Below, in pieces: positions 1-8,474 of a stretch of 64,000 nt of DNA. The position numbers and the translations under genes were made by a program. The stretch's first letter is position 1. Each line of letters starts with the position of its first letter. Origin of the DNA: Bryobacteraceae bacterium (lineage in GTDB: Bacteria > Acidobacteriota > Terriglobia > Bryobacterales > Bryobacteraceae); contig JAHCHE010000001.1 of the NCBI GenBank assembly GCA_026129905.1, positions 434,001 to 498,000 of the forward strand. Direction: 5' to 3'. A model generated the notes under the pieces. That model saw only the letters and a list, made by a program, of their open reading frames with translations, did no database searches and had not been told where the DNA came from.

Positions 1-117
1 ATCCAAAGGCATCTCGCGCACCTGCCGGCCGCCGCCCGGCGCGCGCGGGCAGCCGGCGGGGATTGCTACGCGCAGATCCTGGACTCGCTTTGCGAAGCGG
101 CCGCCGGCCGCGCTTAG
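1..117 (+). CDS. 3' end of an unidentified protein-coding gene
   Basis: An open frame runs from the first base to a TAG at 115-117, giving 38 residues that end LCEAAAGRA. The piece is rich in Ala and Arg, with strong third-position GC like its neighbours, which is all that supports coding. It is cut by the window edge and holds no recognisable domain. It converges on the kinase gene downstream with a gap of 46 bases. Function unknown; it could also be chance read-through in GC-rich DNA. Confidence 0.45.
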   Translation: MQRHLAHLPAAARRARAAGGDCYAQILDSLCEAAAGRA

Positions 118-163
118 CGCCGGAATGCCGGTGGCGACGCCTGTTGTTCGCGACTCACGCGGT

Positions 164-706
164 CTAGCCTGACCTGGCGGCGTCGGCGGGAGAACTTCCC
201 CGCCCCGCAAGGAAGCTCTCCACCCTGGCGAGGCACTCCTCCGGGGTGAGCGCGTCGGTATCGAGCAGCAGCCCTTCGCGGGTGTATACGAAGTCGCGCG
301 CCATCTGGCGAACCAGCTCCGGCGTGAGGTTCAGACGCACCGGATCCGGCCCGCGCCGGACGAAACGCCGGACTGCCTCGTCCGGAGAGACCATGCACTC
401 GATCAGCGCCAGCCGAGCCCCGGTCTTCTCCGCCGCGGCGGCGGCTTCCTGGCGATCTTCGGAAGAGCGGTACTGGGCGTCGAGTATAACGCTCGCGCCG
501 GAAGCCAGCAGCAACTCGGCGGCCAGGTTCATCGCCCGCAAGGCGATCAGCCGCTCGGCGCGCGTGTGCCTCGGTCCCGGTATCAGCCGGACACGGACGT
601 GGTCCATGGACAAGTGGGGAATGCCGGTCCTGGCCGACAGCTTCGCCGCAATCGTGGTCTTCCACGAGCAGGCGGATCCGGCGAACAGAATGAGCTTGGG
701 ATCCAT
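164..706 (-). CDS. P-loop ATP-binding protein, predicted small-molecule kinase
   Basis: A 180-residue single-domain protein. The N-terminus has a Walker A loop, FAGSACSWKTT (about residues 7-17), following a hydrophobic strand, as in the zeta-toxin/shikimate-kinase-like family of predicted kinases (COG0645 type). DAQYRSSEDR near residue 88 and a C-terminal RRFVRRGPDPVRLN arginine-rich lid segment fit ATP-dependent phosphorylation of a small substrate. The start at 706 (MDPKLILF) places the P-loop at the usual distance from the N-terminus; an extra 11 codons upstream in frame look unlike coding. The substrate cannot be told from sequence. It stands alone, divergent from the flavoprotein gene that starts about 100 bases away. 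Note the unusual Cys and Trp inside the P-loop. Confidence 0.75.
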   Translation of the reverse strand: MDPKLILFAGSACSWKTTIAAKLSARTGIPHLSMDHVRVRLIPGPRHTRAERLIALRAMNLAAELLLASGASVILDAQYRSSEDRQEAAAAAEKTGARLALIECMVSPDEAVRRFVRRGPDPVRLNLTPELVRQMARDFVYTREGLLLDTDALTPEECLARVESFLAGRGSSPADAARSG

Positions 707-812
707 AGGCGAGCTGCAACGATCATACCGCGGCCGCACCCTCCCGATCCCGCCCCAGCCGACCAGCTAACTGGACCTGAAAGTCATATATAATGGTCTC
801 GCAGGGAGGCTC

Positions 813-3143
813 ATGCCGGCAGAACAGACTGGCTCGCAAGCGCAGAAACCCAGGATCAAAAGGACTCCGAAGGCCCCGCGGCAGGCGGCGCCGTTGCTCG
901 ACGCGGAATTGCGGAGCAGGACGCCCGCCGAAGTCGCCCTTGGCTTCGATCTGCCGCAGGCGCAGGCCGAGGCGCTGCGCTGCCTGAACTGCAAGGACCC
1001 CAAGTGCCAGGACGCATGCCCCATCCACACCGATATCCGGGGCTTCATCAACTCCATGGTGGAAGGCGACTACAATGCCGCCTACAAGGTGTTGCAGGAG
1101 ACCAACCCGTTTCCCGGCATCTGCGGCCGCGTCTGCCAGAAGGAGCTGTTCTGCGAAAAGCACTGCCTGCTGGGCGTGAAGCTGGAGTCGGTGGCCATCG
1201 GCTCGCTCGAGCGGTTCCTGGCCGACTATCACCGGCTCTCCGGCGAAGCCGATCCGATGCCCGACATCGTCCCCAACGGCCTCAAAGTTGCCTTGGTCGG
1301 CAGCGGCCCCGCGTCCCTGATCTGCGCCAACGACCTGGCGCGGAAGGGCTACAGCATCACCGTCTTCGAAGCGCTGCACGACCTCGGCGGCGTGCTGGCC
1401 TACGGCATTCCGCCGTTCCGCCTGCCGCGGGAAATCATCCGCGAGGAGGTCGAGCGGCTGAAGAACTACGGCGTCGAGTTCCGCACCAACTTCATCGTCG
1501 GCAAAACGGCCACCCTCGACGAGTTGTTCGAACAGGGCTTTGCCGCCGTCTTCCTGGGTACCGGAGCGGGCCTCCCCTGGCTGATGGGCATTCCCGGCGA
1601 AAACCTGATCGGTGTCTACACGGCCAACGAGTTCCTCACGCGCATCAACCTGATGCACGCTTTCGAGTTCCCTAAAGCCGACACGCCGGTTCACGTCGGC
1701 AGGCGCACGGTAGTGATCGGCGGCGGCAACTCCGCCATGGACGCCGCGCGCTGGGCCAAGCGCATGGGCAGCGACGTGACCATCCTCTACCGCCGGGGCC
1801 GCGTGGAACTGAAGGCGCGGGCCGAGGAGATTGAGCACGCCGAGGAAGAGGGCATCGTCTTCGAGTTCCTCGCCGCCCCGGTCCGGCTGTTCGGCGACGA
1901 CAAGGGCGTCGTCAAGGAGATGGAGTGCATCCGGATGGAGTTGGGCGAACCGGACGAATCCGGCCGCCGCAGTCCGAAACCCCTCCCCGGCTCCGAATAC
2001 CGTATTCCGGTGGACACCGTTGTGGCCGCCATCGGCCAGGGGCCGAACCCGACGCTACAGCGCGAAACCCCCCGGCTCATCACGAAGCGCGACAAGATCG
2101 TCATCGACGCCAACCAGCAGACCAGCGTCGAAAGCGTCTTCGCCGGAGGCGACGTGGTCCGCGGCGGGTCCACGGTCATCCTGGCGATGCAGGACGGCCG
2201 CGCCGCCGCCCAGTCCATCGACCGGGCGTTGCGGGAGCGGTTCCCCGAGGCGTTTCAGTCCGTCTCGGCGGCGGAGCCCCGGAAGTCCGAGTCCACCCCC
2301 CGTTTCCGGATTGTGGCCAAGCGCCGGCTGTCCCCGGAGATCGTCCTGCTCGAGGTCCACGCGCCGGAGATCCAGGCGCATTGGAAACCGGGACAATTCG
2401 TCATCCTCCGACCCACCCCGGCGAGCGAACGCATCCCGCTGACCCTGGTCGAGGGCGACCGGGAGCGAGGCACGATCACCCTGATCGTACAGGCGATCGG
2501 AAAAACCACCCGCGAACTGGCGGCGCTTGAAGAAGGCGACTGCCTGGCCGACCTGCTCGGCCCGCTCGGAAAAGCAGGCCACATTGCCAACGTGGGCGCC
2601 GTCATGTGCATCGGCGGCGGCGTCGGCGTGGCCGAATTGCTGCCCATTGCCAGGGCCTTCAGGCAAGCCGGCAATCACGTCATCGCGATGTGCGGCGCGC
2701 GCACCAAAGACCACATCATCCTGGACAAGGAACTGCGGGACGCCGCGGACGAACTCCACTGGTCCACCGACGACGGTTCCTTCGGATTCAACGGCAACGT
2801 CGTGCAGATGATGCGCGCTTGGCGGGCAGAGCATTCCAACTCCATCGGCGGCGCCCACGTTATCGGGCCGATCCCGATGATGCGGTTCGCTTCCGAGCTC
2901 ACCAGGGAGTGGGGCGTTCCCACCGTCGCCAGCCTCAACCCGATCATGGTGGACGGCACCGGCATGTGCGGCGGCTGCCGCGTCAGCGTGGGCGGCGACA
3001 TCCGCTTCGCCTGCGTGGACGGGCCCGAGTTCGACGCCCACAAGGTGGATTTCGACGAACTCACCCGCCGCACCCGCGCCTACCTCGACCAGGAGCGCCT
3101 GTCGCGCGAAGGGCACCAGTGCCGGATCGGCCTGGACGGTTGA
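813..3143 (+). CDS. NfnB-NfnA type fusion: GltD-like NADPH oxidoreductase joined to a ferredoxin-NADP reductase-like subunit
   Basis: A 776-residue two-part flavoprotein. Residues about 55-125 carry the cysteine-rich [4Fe-4S] region of glutamate synthase small subunits (CLNCKDPKCQDACP and CGRVCQKELFCEKHC). Two Rossmann folds follow: FAD binding near 160 (LVGSGPASL) and NADPH binding near 300 (VVIGGGNSAMDAA), then an FAD loop near 445 (VFAGGDVVRGG). From about 498 the protein is FNR/dihydroorotate-dehydrogenase-electron-transfer-like, ending in a [2Fe-2S] Cys cluster near 718 (GMCGGCRVSV...FACVDGPEFD). In bacteria with separate genes these are the two Nfn subunits, which bifurcate electrons between NAD(H), NADP(H) and ferredoxin; that role is inferred. 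A good Shine-Dalgarno (AGGGAGG) precedes ATG 813. The first 45 residues are basic and low complexity. No partner gene lies nearby. Confidence 0.88.
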   Translation: MPAEQTGSQAQKPRIKRTPKAPRQAAPLLDAELRSRTPAEVALGFDLPQAQAEALRCLNCKDPKCQDACPIHTDIRGFINSMVEGDYNAAYKVLQETNPFPGICGRVCQKELFCEKHCLLGVKLESVAIGSLERFLADYHRLSGEADPMPDIVPNGLKVALVGSGPASLICANDLARKGYSITVFEALHDLGGVLAYGIPPFRLPREIIREEVERLKNYGVEFRTNFIVGKTATLDELFEQGFAAVFLGTGAGLPWLMGIPGENLIGVYTANEFLTRINLMHAFEFPKADTPVHVGRRTVVIGGGNSAMDAARWAKRMGSDVTILYRRGRVELKARAEEIEHAEEEGIVFEFLAAPVRLFGDDKGVVKEMECIRMELGEPDESGRRSPKPLPGSEYRIPVDTVVAAIGQGPNPTLQRETPRLITKRDKIVIDANQQTSVESVFAGGDVVRGGSTVILAMQDGRAAAQSIDRALRERFPEAFQSVSAAEPRKSESTPRFRIVAKRRLSPEIVLLEVHAPEIQAHWKPGQFVILRPTPASERIPLTLVEGDRERGTITLIVQAIGKTTRELAALEEGDCLADLLGPLGKAGHIANVGAVMCIGGGVGVAELLPIARAFRQAGNHVIAMCGARTKDHIILDKELRDAADELHWSTDDGSFGFNGNVVQMMRAWRAEHSNSIGGAHVIGPIPMMRFASELTREWGVPTVASLNPIMVDGTGMCGGCRVSVGGDIRFACVDGPEFDAHKVDFDELTRRTRAYLDQERLSREGHQCRIGLDG

Positions 3144-3170
3144 AGCCTTCCGCCCAGGCGCGGTAGAAAG

Positions 3171-3701
3171 TTAATCTTCTTTCTCAACCACGAGGTCGTT
3201 TTTCACGGAAAACACGCCGGAAACGCCGTTGGCCTGGATGTTGGCCATGTTCTTGTCGCCTTCATTGGCCACGACGCCCACTAGCCGCAAGTTTCCGTTC
3301 TTCACGATGATGTGAATCGGCGGAACGGCCCGGAATGCGTACCGGGTGAAATTCGGGTTGCCGTAGATGGCGCGGTACACAGCCGCCCGGAGACGGTCGT
3401 CGTTGGGCGAGGTGGGCAGCACTTCGATCTTGTTCTCCACCGACCTCACACCCTCGATCTGTTGGACGACGCGCTCGGCGTCCGACCGCAGCGTCGGCCG
3501 CACAACCTCGCCCATGAGCGTGACCGTACCGTTGTCCACTCTGTACTCGAGCCAGTCGAATACGTTGTAGTTCGGCAACATCACCAGTTCGTGACGGACC
3601 TGCCGCTCCAGGCGCGCCTGTTGTCCCGTCTGAGCCAACAGCGCGGACCCGAACAGCGCAAAAACAGCAACAACGGTGAACATTCGCACAGTGTTTCGCA
3701 T
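3171..3701 (-). CDS. exported protein with two BON domains
   Basis: 176 residues: a signal peptide (basic start, hydrophobic core, cleavage probably after LLAQ near residue 24) followed by two BON repeats, about residues 30-97 and 105-175. BON domains bind membranes or lipid and occur in periplasmic or outer-membrane stress proteins such as OsmY. Both repeats show the usual pattern of a VDNGTVTLMGEV-like beta hairpin followed by a helix with VRSVENKI-type ending. The start at 701 of the 3 kb region (3701) is chosen because AGGAGGTT lies at the right distance upstream; ten additional upstream codons are not needed. It sits tail-to-tail with the flavoprotein gene (27 bases). No partner is evident. 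Confidence 0.85.
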   Translation of the reverse strand: MRNTVRMFTVVAVFALFGSALLAQTGQQARLERQVRHELVMLPNYNVFDWLEYRVDNGTVTLMGEVVRPTLRSDAERVVQQIEGVRSVENKIEVLPTSPNDDRLRAAVYRAIYGNPNFTRYAFRAVPPIHIIVKNGNLRLVGVVANEGDKNMANIQANGVSGVFSVKNDLVVEKED

Positions 3702-3823
3702 CCTGAACCTCCTGTCACTTGTTAGATGCATTTACCCTGCCAAAGTGTTCCATGTTGCCGCGAAATCACCGTGGAGAATTGTTGCGATACGGGCGCCAAT
3801 CCCGAAGTCTGGGGCGGCGGGCG

Positions 3824-4264
3824 TCAGATGTAAGCGATGACGTCGATTTCCACCAGCGAGTCGCCCGGGATGCCGCCCGCGGCCGCGATGGTGGTCCGGA
3901 CCGGCGGCTCGGCGCCGAAGCGGCCCCGGAACACCTCGTTCATCGCCTTGTAGTCCTTCAAGTCGTTAAGGTAGACGTTGCACTTCAGCACCTTTTCCAT
4001 TGACGAGCCGGCGTTCTCCAACTCCTTCTGGATCTCATCCAGCACGTGCTTGGTGTGCGCCTTGATGTCTCCGTCGAAGTGGGCGCCCTTACCCGCTATG
4101 AACAGCAGGTTCCCGTAGGAAACCGCGCCGTTAAACAGGGGCGTCTCCTTCGGTGGCGGACCCTTGCGGTGAACTTTCTTCGCGGGTCCGGTCTGCGCCG
4201 TTGCGGCGCCCGCGGCTGCGACCATGCCCGCCGCGGCTTTCAGCATTGCTCTGCGATTCTTCAT
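3824..4264 (-). CDS. RidA/YjgF family protein with a Tat-like leader
   Basis: 146 residues. The mature part is a RidA (YjgF/UK114) domain: GNLLFIAGKG, the helix HTKHVLDEIQKELENAGSSMEKVLKCNVYL and a C-terminal VRTTIAAAGGIPGDSLVEIDVIAY with the conserved Arg that binds carboxylates. RidA enzymes deaminate reactive enamine/imine intermediates in the cytoplasm. Here the N-terminus has RRAMLK followed by an alanine-rich hydrophobic stretch, which looks like a twin-arginine leader, so the protein may be exported; a detoxifying role would then be unusual. Start 4264 is supported by AAGGAGAA nine bases upstream. The gene follows the heparinase gene on the same strand with a gap of about 55 bases to its 3' end, so the two may be co-transcribed. 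Confidence 0.85.
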   Translation of the reverse strand: MKNRRAMLKAAAGMVAAAGAATAQTGPAKKVHRKGPPPKETPLFNGAVSYGNLLFIAGKGAHFDGDIKAHTKHVLDEIQKELENAGSSMEKVLKCNVYLNDLKDYKAMNEVFRGRFGAEPPVRTTIAAAGGIPGDSLVEIDVIAYI

Positions 4265-4320
4265 ATTTGTCGTTCTCCTTTCGTCCAATGACGCGCGGCC
4301 CGCCGCGCCGTTCTACCTGC

Positions 4321-6213
4321 TTACCGAACCGGCGCGAATTGGTGGACCGCTTCAAACGCCGTCCGACGCGCTTTCCGCCGGACCACGATCAGCGGCGTTC
4401 GATCCTCGGGATTCCGGCCCGGACCTTCGCCGACGAACACCTCCGTTCCGAGCGCGCCTTTCATCCGCAGCGTCAGCCGGGTCCCGCCCAGCTCCCACGC
4501 CGCCCACCAGTCGTCGTCCGTCTTCCCATGGTAGACCGATGTTATGTGCTGGTAGCCGTTCTGCTCGCCGAGCGGTCCGTCAACCCGGTCCAGCATCAGT
4601 CCGGAGGAAAGTCGTCCCGGAACGTGAAACGCCCAGTCGTAAACATGCTCCTCCTCGGAAGCGCATTCGAAAACGTCCCGCAAGGTGCTACCTTCCAGCG
4701 TCAGCTCGCGCCGGAGCAGAACGCCAGGATACGCGCCGGCGGCGGATGCGGCCAGCCGCGTGACGCCGTCGTTTACCCGCCACTCCTCCAGCTTCCCGTC
4801 GACATTCCGCTGGACCCGCCGGTCCACCGACACGGTGTTGTGCGCGATGGTGCTGCGATACCATTCCCCGTGCAGCGGGACGCCGTAGTTGATCGACCCC
4901 GGATCCAGACCGCCCAACTTCCCCGCCCCGAATGTAACGATGTTGAGCTTGTCCGGGTGGCCGTGCCCTCCGCCGTGCATGCCGAATCGCATTACCGCCG
5001 TCACTTGTGGAGTGCGGAGCGCCCCATAGCCGGCCTCCTTGAGCAGAATGCTCGCGGCCGGGGCGAGCGGCCCTTTCGGCGGGTCGGCGGCGCCGAACAA
5101 CAACGCCTCCAGCGAGTCGCGATCGGTATAGCCGAGCACGCGCCCGTGTTCCCCCCGGCCCCAGCGCGCGAATGCCAGCTCGTACAGCGCATCGTAAGCG
5201 CGCAGGTTGCCGCCGGCGCTGTCATTGAAACCCGGAGGATCTCCGTTGGGCAGCGACAGCGCGATCGGCGCGTCGTACAGGGTCCGGTAACGATCCGAAT
5301 ATAGGTCAATGCCGGCGCGGCGCGCGGCTTCGGCCAGCGGCCACAGCGCGCTCATCGTGTACTGGTGATAGCCGAGCGAGCCCTCAAACCAAAGACCATC
5401 CGCGGTGACGCCTTTTTCGATCTGAACCCGAAAGCCGCGGTCCGGATCGTCGATCGCTTCCTTCACCAGTTCCTGGTTGCCCGAGGCGAAACCCGCCAGC
5501 CCGACGGCGCTGTTTTTCCAGCACTGGATGTTATGAATGCCCATGCGGTGGGCGCGGATCACCTCGGCGGCGGCCGCCAGCAGGTCCTTCTCGACGCGCT
5601 CGCGTTCATCCCGCGGCATCGTCTCCCGCACGAGGCTGTATCCCCACGCCACCGGGATCAGCCAGACGCTTTCGTCCAGCGTCTGCGCCATGATCCGCCC
5701 GCCCCCGGTCTTCGGTTCTCCAAAACGGTCGTGGAGCGGATACTTGCCGTAACGGTCCGCGTATCCGAGCAGGATCTCGGCGGCCCGCCGCGCGAACGCC
5801 TCGCGTCCGGTGAAGCGGTAGGCGAGGCCCAGGTCCCGCGTGGCGTGGCTGTAGCGCATGTGCACGCCATACAGCACCACCGCGTCGTAGGGGTCGCCTT
5901 TGTAGATCTCGCCGCAGACCGGGCACGCGTGCTCGACGGGAGAGACGGTCTTCAGCCGCGCGCCGTCGCGCTTGCAGCTATACCAGTGAGGCCATTGCCC
6001 GCCGCGGTCCGGCAAGTTCACCGGCGCCGCCAGCTCTTTTTCCGCTCGAACGATGAGGGCATCCAGCGTCTTGCGCGCCCAATCGTGGCGCTCGGCCTTG
6101 CGCCGCGCCGCCTCGATCTCCTCGGAATCTACGAGAAGAAAGGTTTTGCGCTCCTCGGCGGCGGCGGATGCCGTCAGAAGGATCAGACATCCAAGTCCGG
6201 GAAGTCCCCGCAT
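4321..6213 (-). CDS. secreted heparinase II/III family polysaccharide lyase
   Basis: 630 residues with a signal peptide (MRGLPGLGCLILLTASAAAEE). Residues about 25-370 form the alpha/alpha toroid (alginate-lyase-like) part, including DESVWLIPVAWGYSL, HNIQCWKNSAVGLAG and GSLGYHQYTM. From about 385 comes the heparinase II/III-like beta-sandwich: FGMHGGGHGHPDKLNIVTFG carries the metal/catalytic histidines and WYRSTIAHNTVSVD the conserved Asn-Thr-Val core. These enzymes cleave uronic-acid polysaccharides by beta-elimination; the exact polymer is unknown. A CPVCGEIYKGDPYD segment near residue 95 resembles a zinc knuckle, also found in related Acidobacteria and Planctomycetes lyases. Length is normal for the family. 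Confidence 0.85.
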   Translation of the reverse strand: MRGLPGLGCLILLTASAAAEERKTFLLVDSEEIEAARRKAERHDWARKTLDALIVRAEKELAAPVNLPDRGGQWPHWYSCKRDGARLKTVSPVEHACPVCGEIYKGDPYDAVVLYGVHMRYSHATRDLGLAYRFTGREAFARRAAEILLGYADRYGKYPLHDRFGEPKTGGGRIMAQTLDESVWLIPVAWGYSLVRETMPRDERERVEKDLLAAAAEVIRAHRMGIHNIQCWKNSAVGLAGFASGNQELVKEAIDDPDRGFRVQIEKGVTADGLWFEGSLGYHQYTMSALWPLAEAARRAGIDLYSDRYRTLYDAPIALSLPNGDPPGFNDSAGGNLRAYDALYELAFARWGRGEHGRVLGYTDRDSLEALLFGAADPPKGPLAPAASILLKEAGYGALRTPQVTAVMRFGMHGGGHGHPDKLNIVTFGAGKLGGLDPGSINYGVPLHGEWYRSTIAHNTVSVDRRVQRNVDGKLEEWRVNDGVTRLAASAAGAYPGVLLRRELTLEGSTLRDVFECASEEEHVYDWAFHVPGRLSSGLMLDRVDGPLGEQNGYQHITSVYHGKTDDDWWAAWELGGTRLTLRMKGALGTEVFVGEGPGRNPEDRTPLIVVRRKARRTAFEAVHQFAPVR

Positions 6214-6510
6214 GGACCGATGCTATCACCCTGTCCGCTGTTACTCCCTCTCCACGGACGCGTCGAAGCGTCCGCCGACCGCCGCCTGCAATACAGTCTG
6301 ACCAGAGTGGCCGGAAAGAAGATCCCGATGAGCATGCCAGCGCGGCAGGCCGCCAGGCTTGGCAACATTCGGCCACGGTTCGCTCAAAGGCGAGGGGCGG
6401 CGCGGGTTCGGGGTGATGCAGCGGCTGCACATGATGGTCTTCCCGGGCCTCGACGTGGGGCTGGTGTAGGCGGGGTAGGAGAGCGGGTGTGTCAGAGGAA
6501 GTTTCTGAGA

Positions 6511-6550
6511 CTTCACCACGGAGACGCAGAGATCGCAGAGAAGACGCGGA
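6511..6550. repeat. copy of the widespread 'ccacggagacgcagag' intergenic repeat
   Basis: The segment ttcaccacggagacgcagag and the following bases read HHGDAEIAEKTRR on the plus strand and SASLRSLRLRGE on the minus strand. Peptides of this form recur as spurious annotations in Acidobacteria, Planctomycetes and other environmental genomes because they come from a dispersed intergenic repeat, not a gene. Recognised from memory of that pattern; copy number in this genome cannot be seen. Confidence 0.45.
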
Positions 6551-6574
6551 GAGAGGGGCGCGACGCATGGCGGG

Positions 6575-6923
6575 GGAATTTATGGAAAGTTGAGGCGCGG
6601 GATAAGGCGTTGAAAGTGAATGAGTTGTGGGCAGGGGGGCAGGGCGTGGGCTTTGGCCTCGAGCAGGCGGAGGACGGCGGAGACGTCGTGCGGGCGTGGG
6701 GCGCGGGAGGTTTCCTGGAGGCGGAAGTCGAGGAGCCAGTCGCGGACGTAGGGGGGCGCGGAGGGGGAAGATGTGGGCGCCGCCGTCGCCGAAGTGGAAG
6801 GATGCGAAGGGCTGGCCGTTCTGGGAGCGGAAGACGGGGATGTGGCAGGCGATGTCCCAGAGGCGCTGGTACTCGGAGGGGGGGGCGATGGTGGAGAGTG
6901 GAAGGAAAGCGTGAAGTGGACAT
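6575..6923 (-). pseudogene. frameshifted, truncated gene of unknown family
   Basis: A strong ribosome site (AAAAAGGAG) lies 10 bases before ATG 6923. The frame from that ATG makes sense only if two one-base insertions are removed, both in homopolymers: a run of eight G at 6878-6885 and a run of six G at 6751-6756 (C runs on the coding strand). Corrected, it reads SEYQRLWDIACHIPVFRSQN, then a GQPFASFHFGDGGAHIFPLRAP segment, then YVRDWLLDFRLQETSRAPRP and HDVSAVLRLLEAKAHALPP, a coherent amphipathic protein. It ends at the dispersed repeat at about 6550. I do not recognise the family. Either a decayed gene or base-calling errors in homopolymers; two independent shifts plus truncation favour decay. 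Confidence 0.5.
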
Positions 6924-7117
6924 GGTGGAAAGGACTCCTTTTTAGTTATCAAGGCCTGAATTTCAGGCTTTGTGAGATATTTTAAGGGGCGGGGGTGGAG
7001 GAGCGGCGGGGCGGGAAGAGGGAAATCGTGGAGGATTAAGAAGATAATAGGTTGAAATGGGTTGTGACCCGGGCGTAACGCTGTTGTCCCGTCTGACAAT
7101 CTCGGTAAACGTCGTTG

Positions 7118-7164
7118 GCGGGACTATGAGTCCCGCGCAGCCTACGAGGCTGCCTACGAGGCTG
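7118..7164. repeat. pair of short perfect hairpins upstream of the enolase-superfamily gene
   Basis: GCGGGACT-ATG-AGTCCCGC (7118-7136) is a perfect 8-bp stem. It is followed at once by AGCCT-ACG-AGGCT inside gcagcctacgaggctgc, and then a second cctacgaggctgcc copy. The cluster could form a folded leader or be a dispersed small palindromic repeat. No T-run follows, so a classical terminator is unlikely. Confidence 0.5.
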
Positions 7165-7204
7165 CCCCGCAAACCGGACTCTCGAACCGTGATAGCCTCG
7201 ATCC

Positions 7205-8473
7205 ATGAAAGCGAACCGCCGTGGATTCCTCGCCGCCGCTCTCGGCGGCCTGCCGGCTGCGACCGCAGCGGCTACCGGCCCCGCCTCCTCCGCCCTGAGC
7301 GCCCGCTATGCCAAACTCGACGAGATATTGAAACAGCCGGTGCTGAAGAAGGGGCTTTTCGAGAGGCCGGTGATCATCGAAACGGTCGAACTGCTTCGCC
7401 TGGGAAGGAGTTTCCTCTGCAGGGTGCGGTCGCGGGATGGCGCCGAAGGCATCTCCGTCGCCCACAGCGAAATGGCGACGCTCTTCCCTATCTTCCTTAA
7501 TAGGCTGCAGCCGTTCTTCCTCGGAAAAGACGCGCGCGAACTCGACCTCATTTTAGACAAGGCGTTTATCTACGGGCTCAACTTCCGCTATAGCGGCATC
7601 TCTCTCGGCGTGCCCCTGGCGACGATCGAATTCGCCATTCTCGATATGCTCGGCCGCATCGCCCAGAAGCCGGTGGGCCAACTCATCGGAGAAATCCACA
7701 ACCCCGAGGTTGCCATCTACGTTGCCACGGAATGGCGGGAAAAGCCGGTGGAGGAATCGATCGAGCTGATCAAGGGGGCCGTGGCGGAGTACCCGGAGGC
7801 GCGCGCGCTGAAGATCAAGGTCGGCGGCCTGATGTTTATGACCACGGACATGTATGCCACCGGTCCTCCCGGAAGGACCGAAAAGATGATTCCGCTGGTG
7901 CGCAAGACGTTCGGCGACGACATGGCGCTCTATGCCGACTCGAACAGCTTCTATTCGGTCCCGGAGGCCATCCGGGTGGGAAGGCTGCTGGAAGAGTATA
8001 AATACCGGTATTTCGAAGAGCCGGTCATGTTCGATCACATCGAGGAGATCAAACAGGTGGCCGACGCGCTCACCATCCCGATTGCCAATGGCGAGCAGGA
8101 TTACAGCTTTTACGGTTTCCGCTGGCTGATCGCGCACGACGGCATCGATATCGTGCAGCCGGACAACTACTACTTCGGGGGATTGATCCGGTCGATGAAG
8201 GTGGCGCGCATGGCCGCCGCGTTCGGCAAGAGCACCGTGCCTCACATGTCGGGCGGCGGGCTTGGGTTCCTCTACAACATACACTTCGTGTCCGCCGTCC
8301 CGAACGCCGGGGAGCATCATGAATTCAAGTCGTTCCGAACGAACGTGAAGTTCCGGTGCGAGACGTCGCCGTTGAAGGTGACAAATGGAAAGATAAAAGT
8401 TCCCACGGGGCCCGGATTCGGCGTCGAATTCGAGCCGGAGTGGTTAAAGAAACACGAGATAGTGAGACTGTGA
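7205..8473 (+). CDS. enolase-superfamily (mandelate racemase/muconate-lactonizing type) enzyme with Tat-like leader
   Basis: 422 residues. The capping domain is followed by the TIM barrel with the diagnostic catalytic features: KIKVGG (general base lysine, about residue 200), YADSN (first metal ligand region, about 245), FEEPV (about 277) and NGEQD (about 302), then a C-terminal PHMSGGGLG strand with His. Members abstract the alpha-proton of sugar acids or related carboxylates with Mg2+; substrate not assignable, though the adjacent alpha-L-fucosidase suggests deoxysugar metabolism. The N-terminus [15 protein letters not shown] looks like a twin-arginine leader, unexpected because most family members are cytoplasmic. 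Only one base separates it from the downstream fucosidase gene, so the two form one operon. Confidence 0.87.
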   Translation: MKANRRGFLAAALGGLPAATAAATGPASSALSARYAKLDEILKQPVLKKGLFERPVIIETVELLRLGRSFLCRVRSRDGAEGISVAHSEMATLFPIFLNRLQPFFLGKDARELDLILDKAFIYGLNFRYSGISLGVPLATIEFAILDMLGRIAQKPVGQLIGEIHNPEVAIYVATEWREKPVEESIELIKGAVAEYPEARALKIKVGGLMFMTTDMYATGPPGRTEKMIPLVRKTFGDDMALYADSNSFYSVPEAIRVGRLLEEYKYRYFEEPVMFDHIEEIKQVADALTIPIANGEQDYSFYGFRWLIAHDGIDIVQPDNYYFGGLIRSMKVARMAAAFGKSTVPHMSGGGLGFLYNIHFVSAVPNAGEHHEFKSFRTNVKFRCETSPLKVTNGKIKVPTGPGFGVEFEPEWLKKHEIVRL

Positions 8474-8474
8474 A

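Noticed and set aside
723-1838. Long open frame antisense to the flavoprotein gene (371 codons)
   Set aside because: GC-rich shadow of the coding strand; no motif, and the plus-strand protein is a clear family match.
4153-5304. 383-codon plus-strand frame over the heparinase gene
   Set aside because: Shadow frame; the minus-strand product has a signal peptide and conserved catalytic segments.
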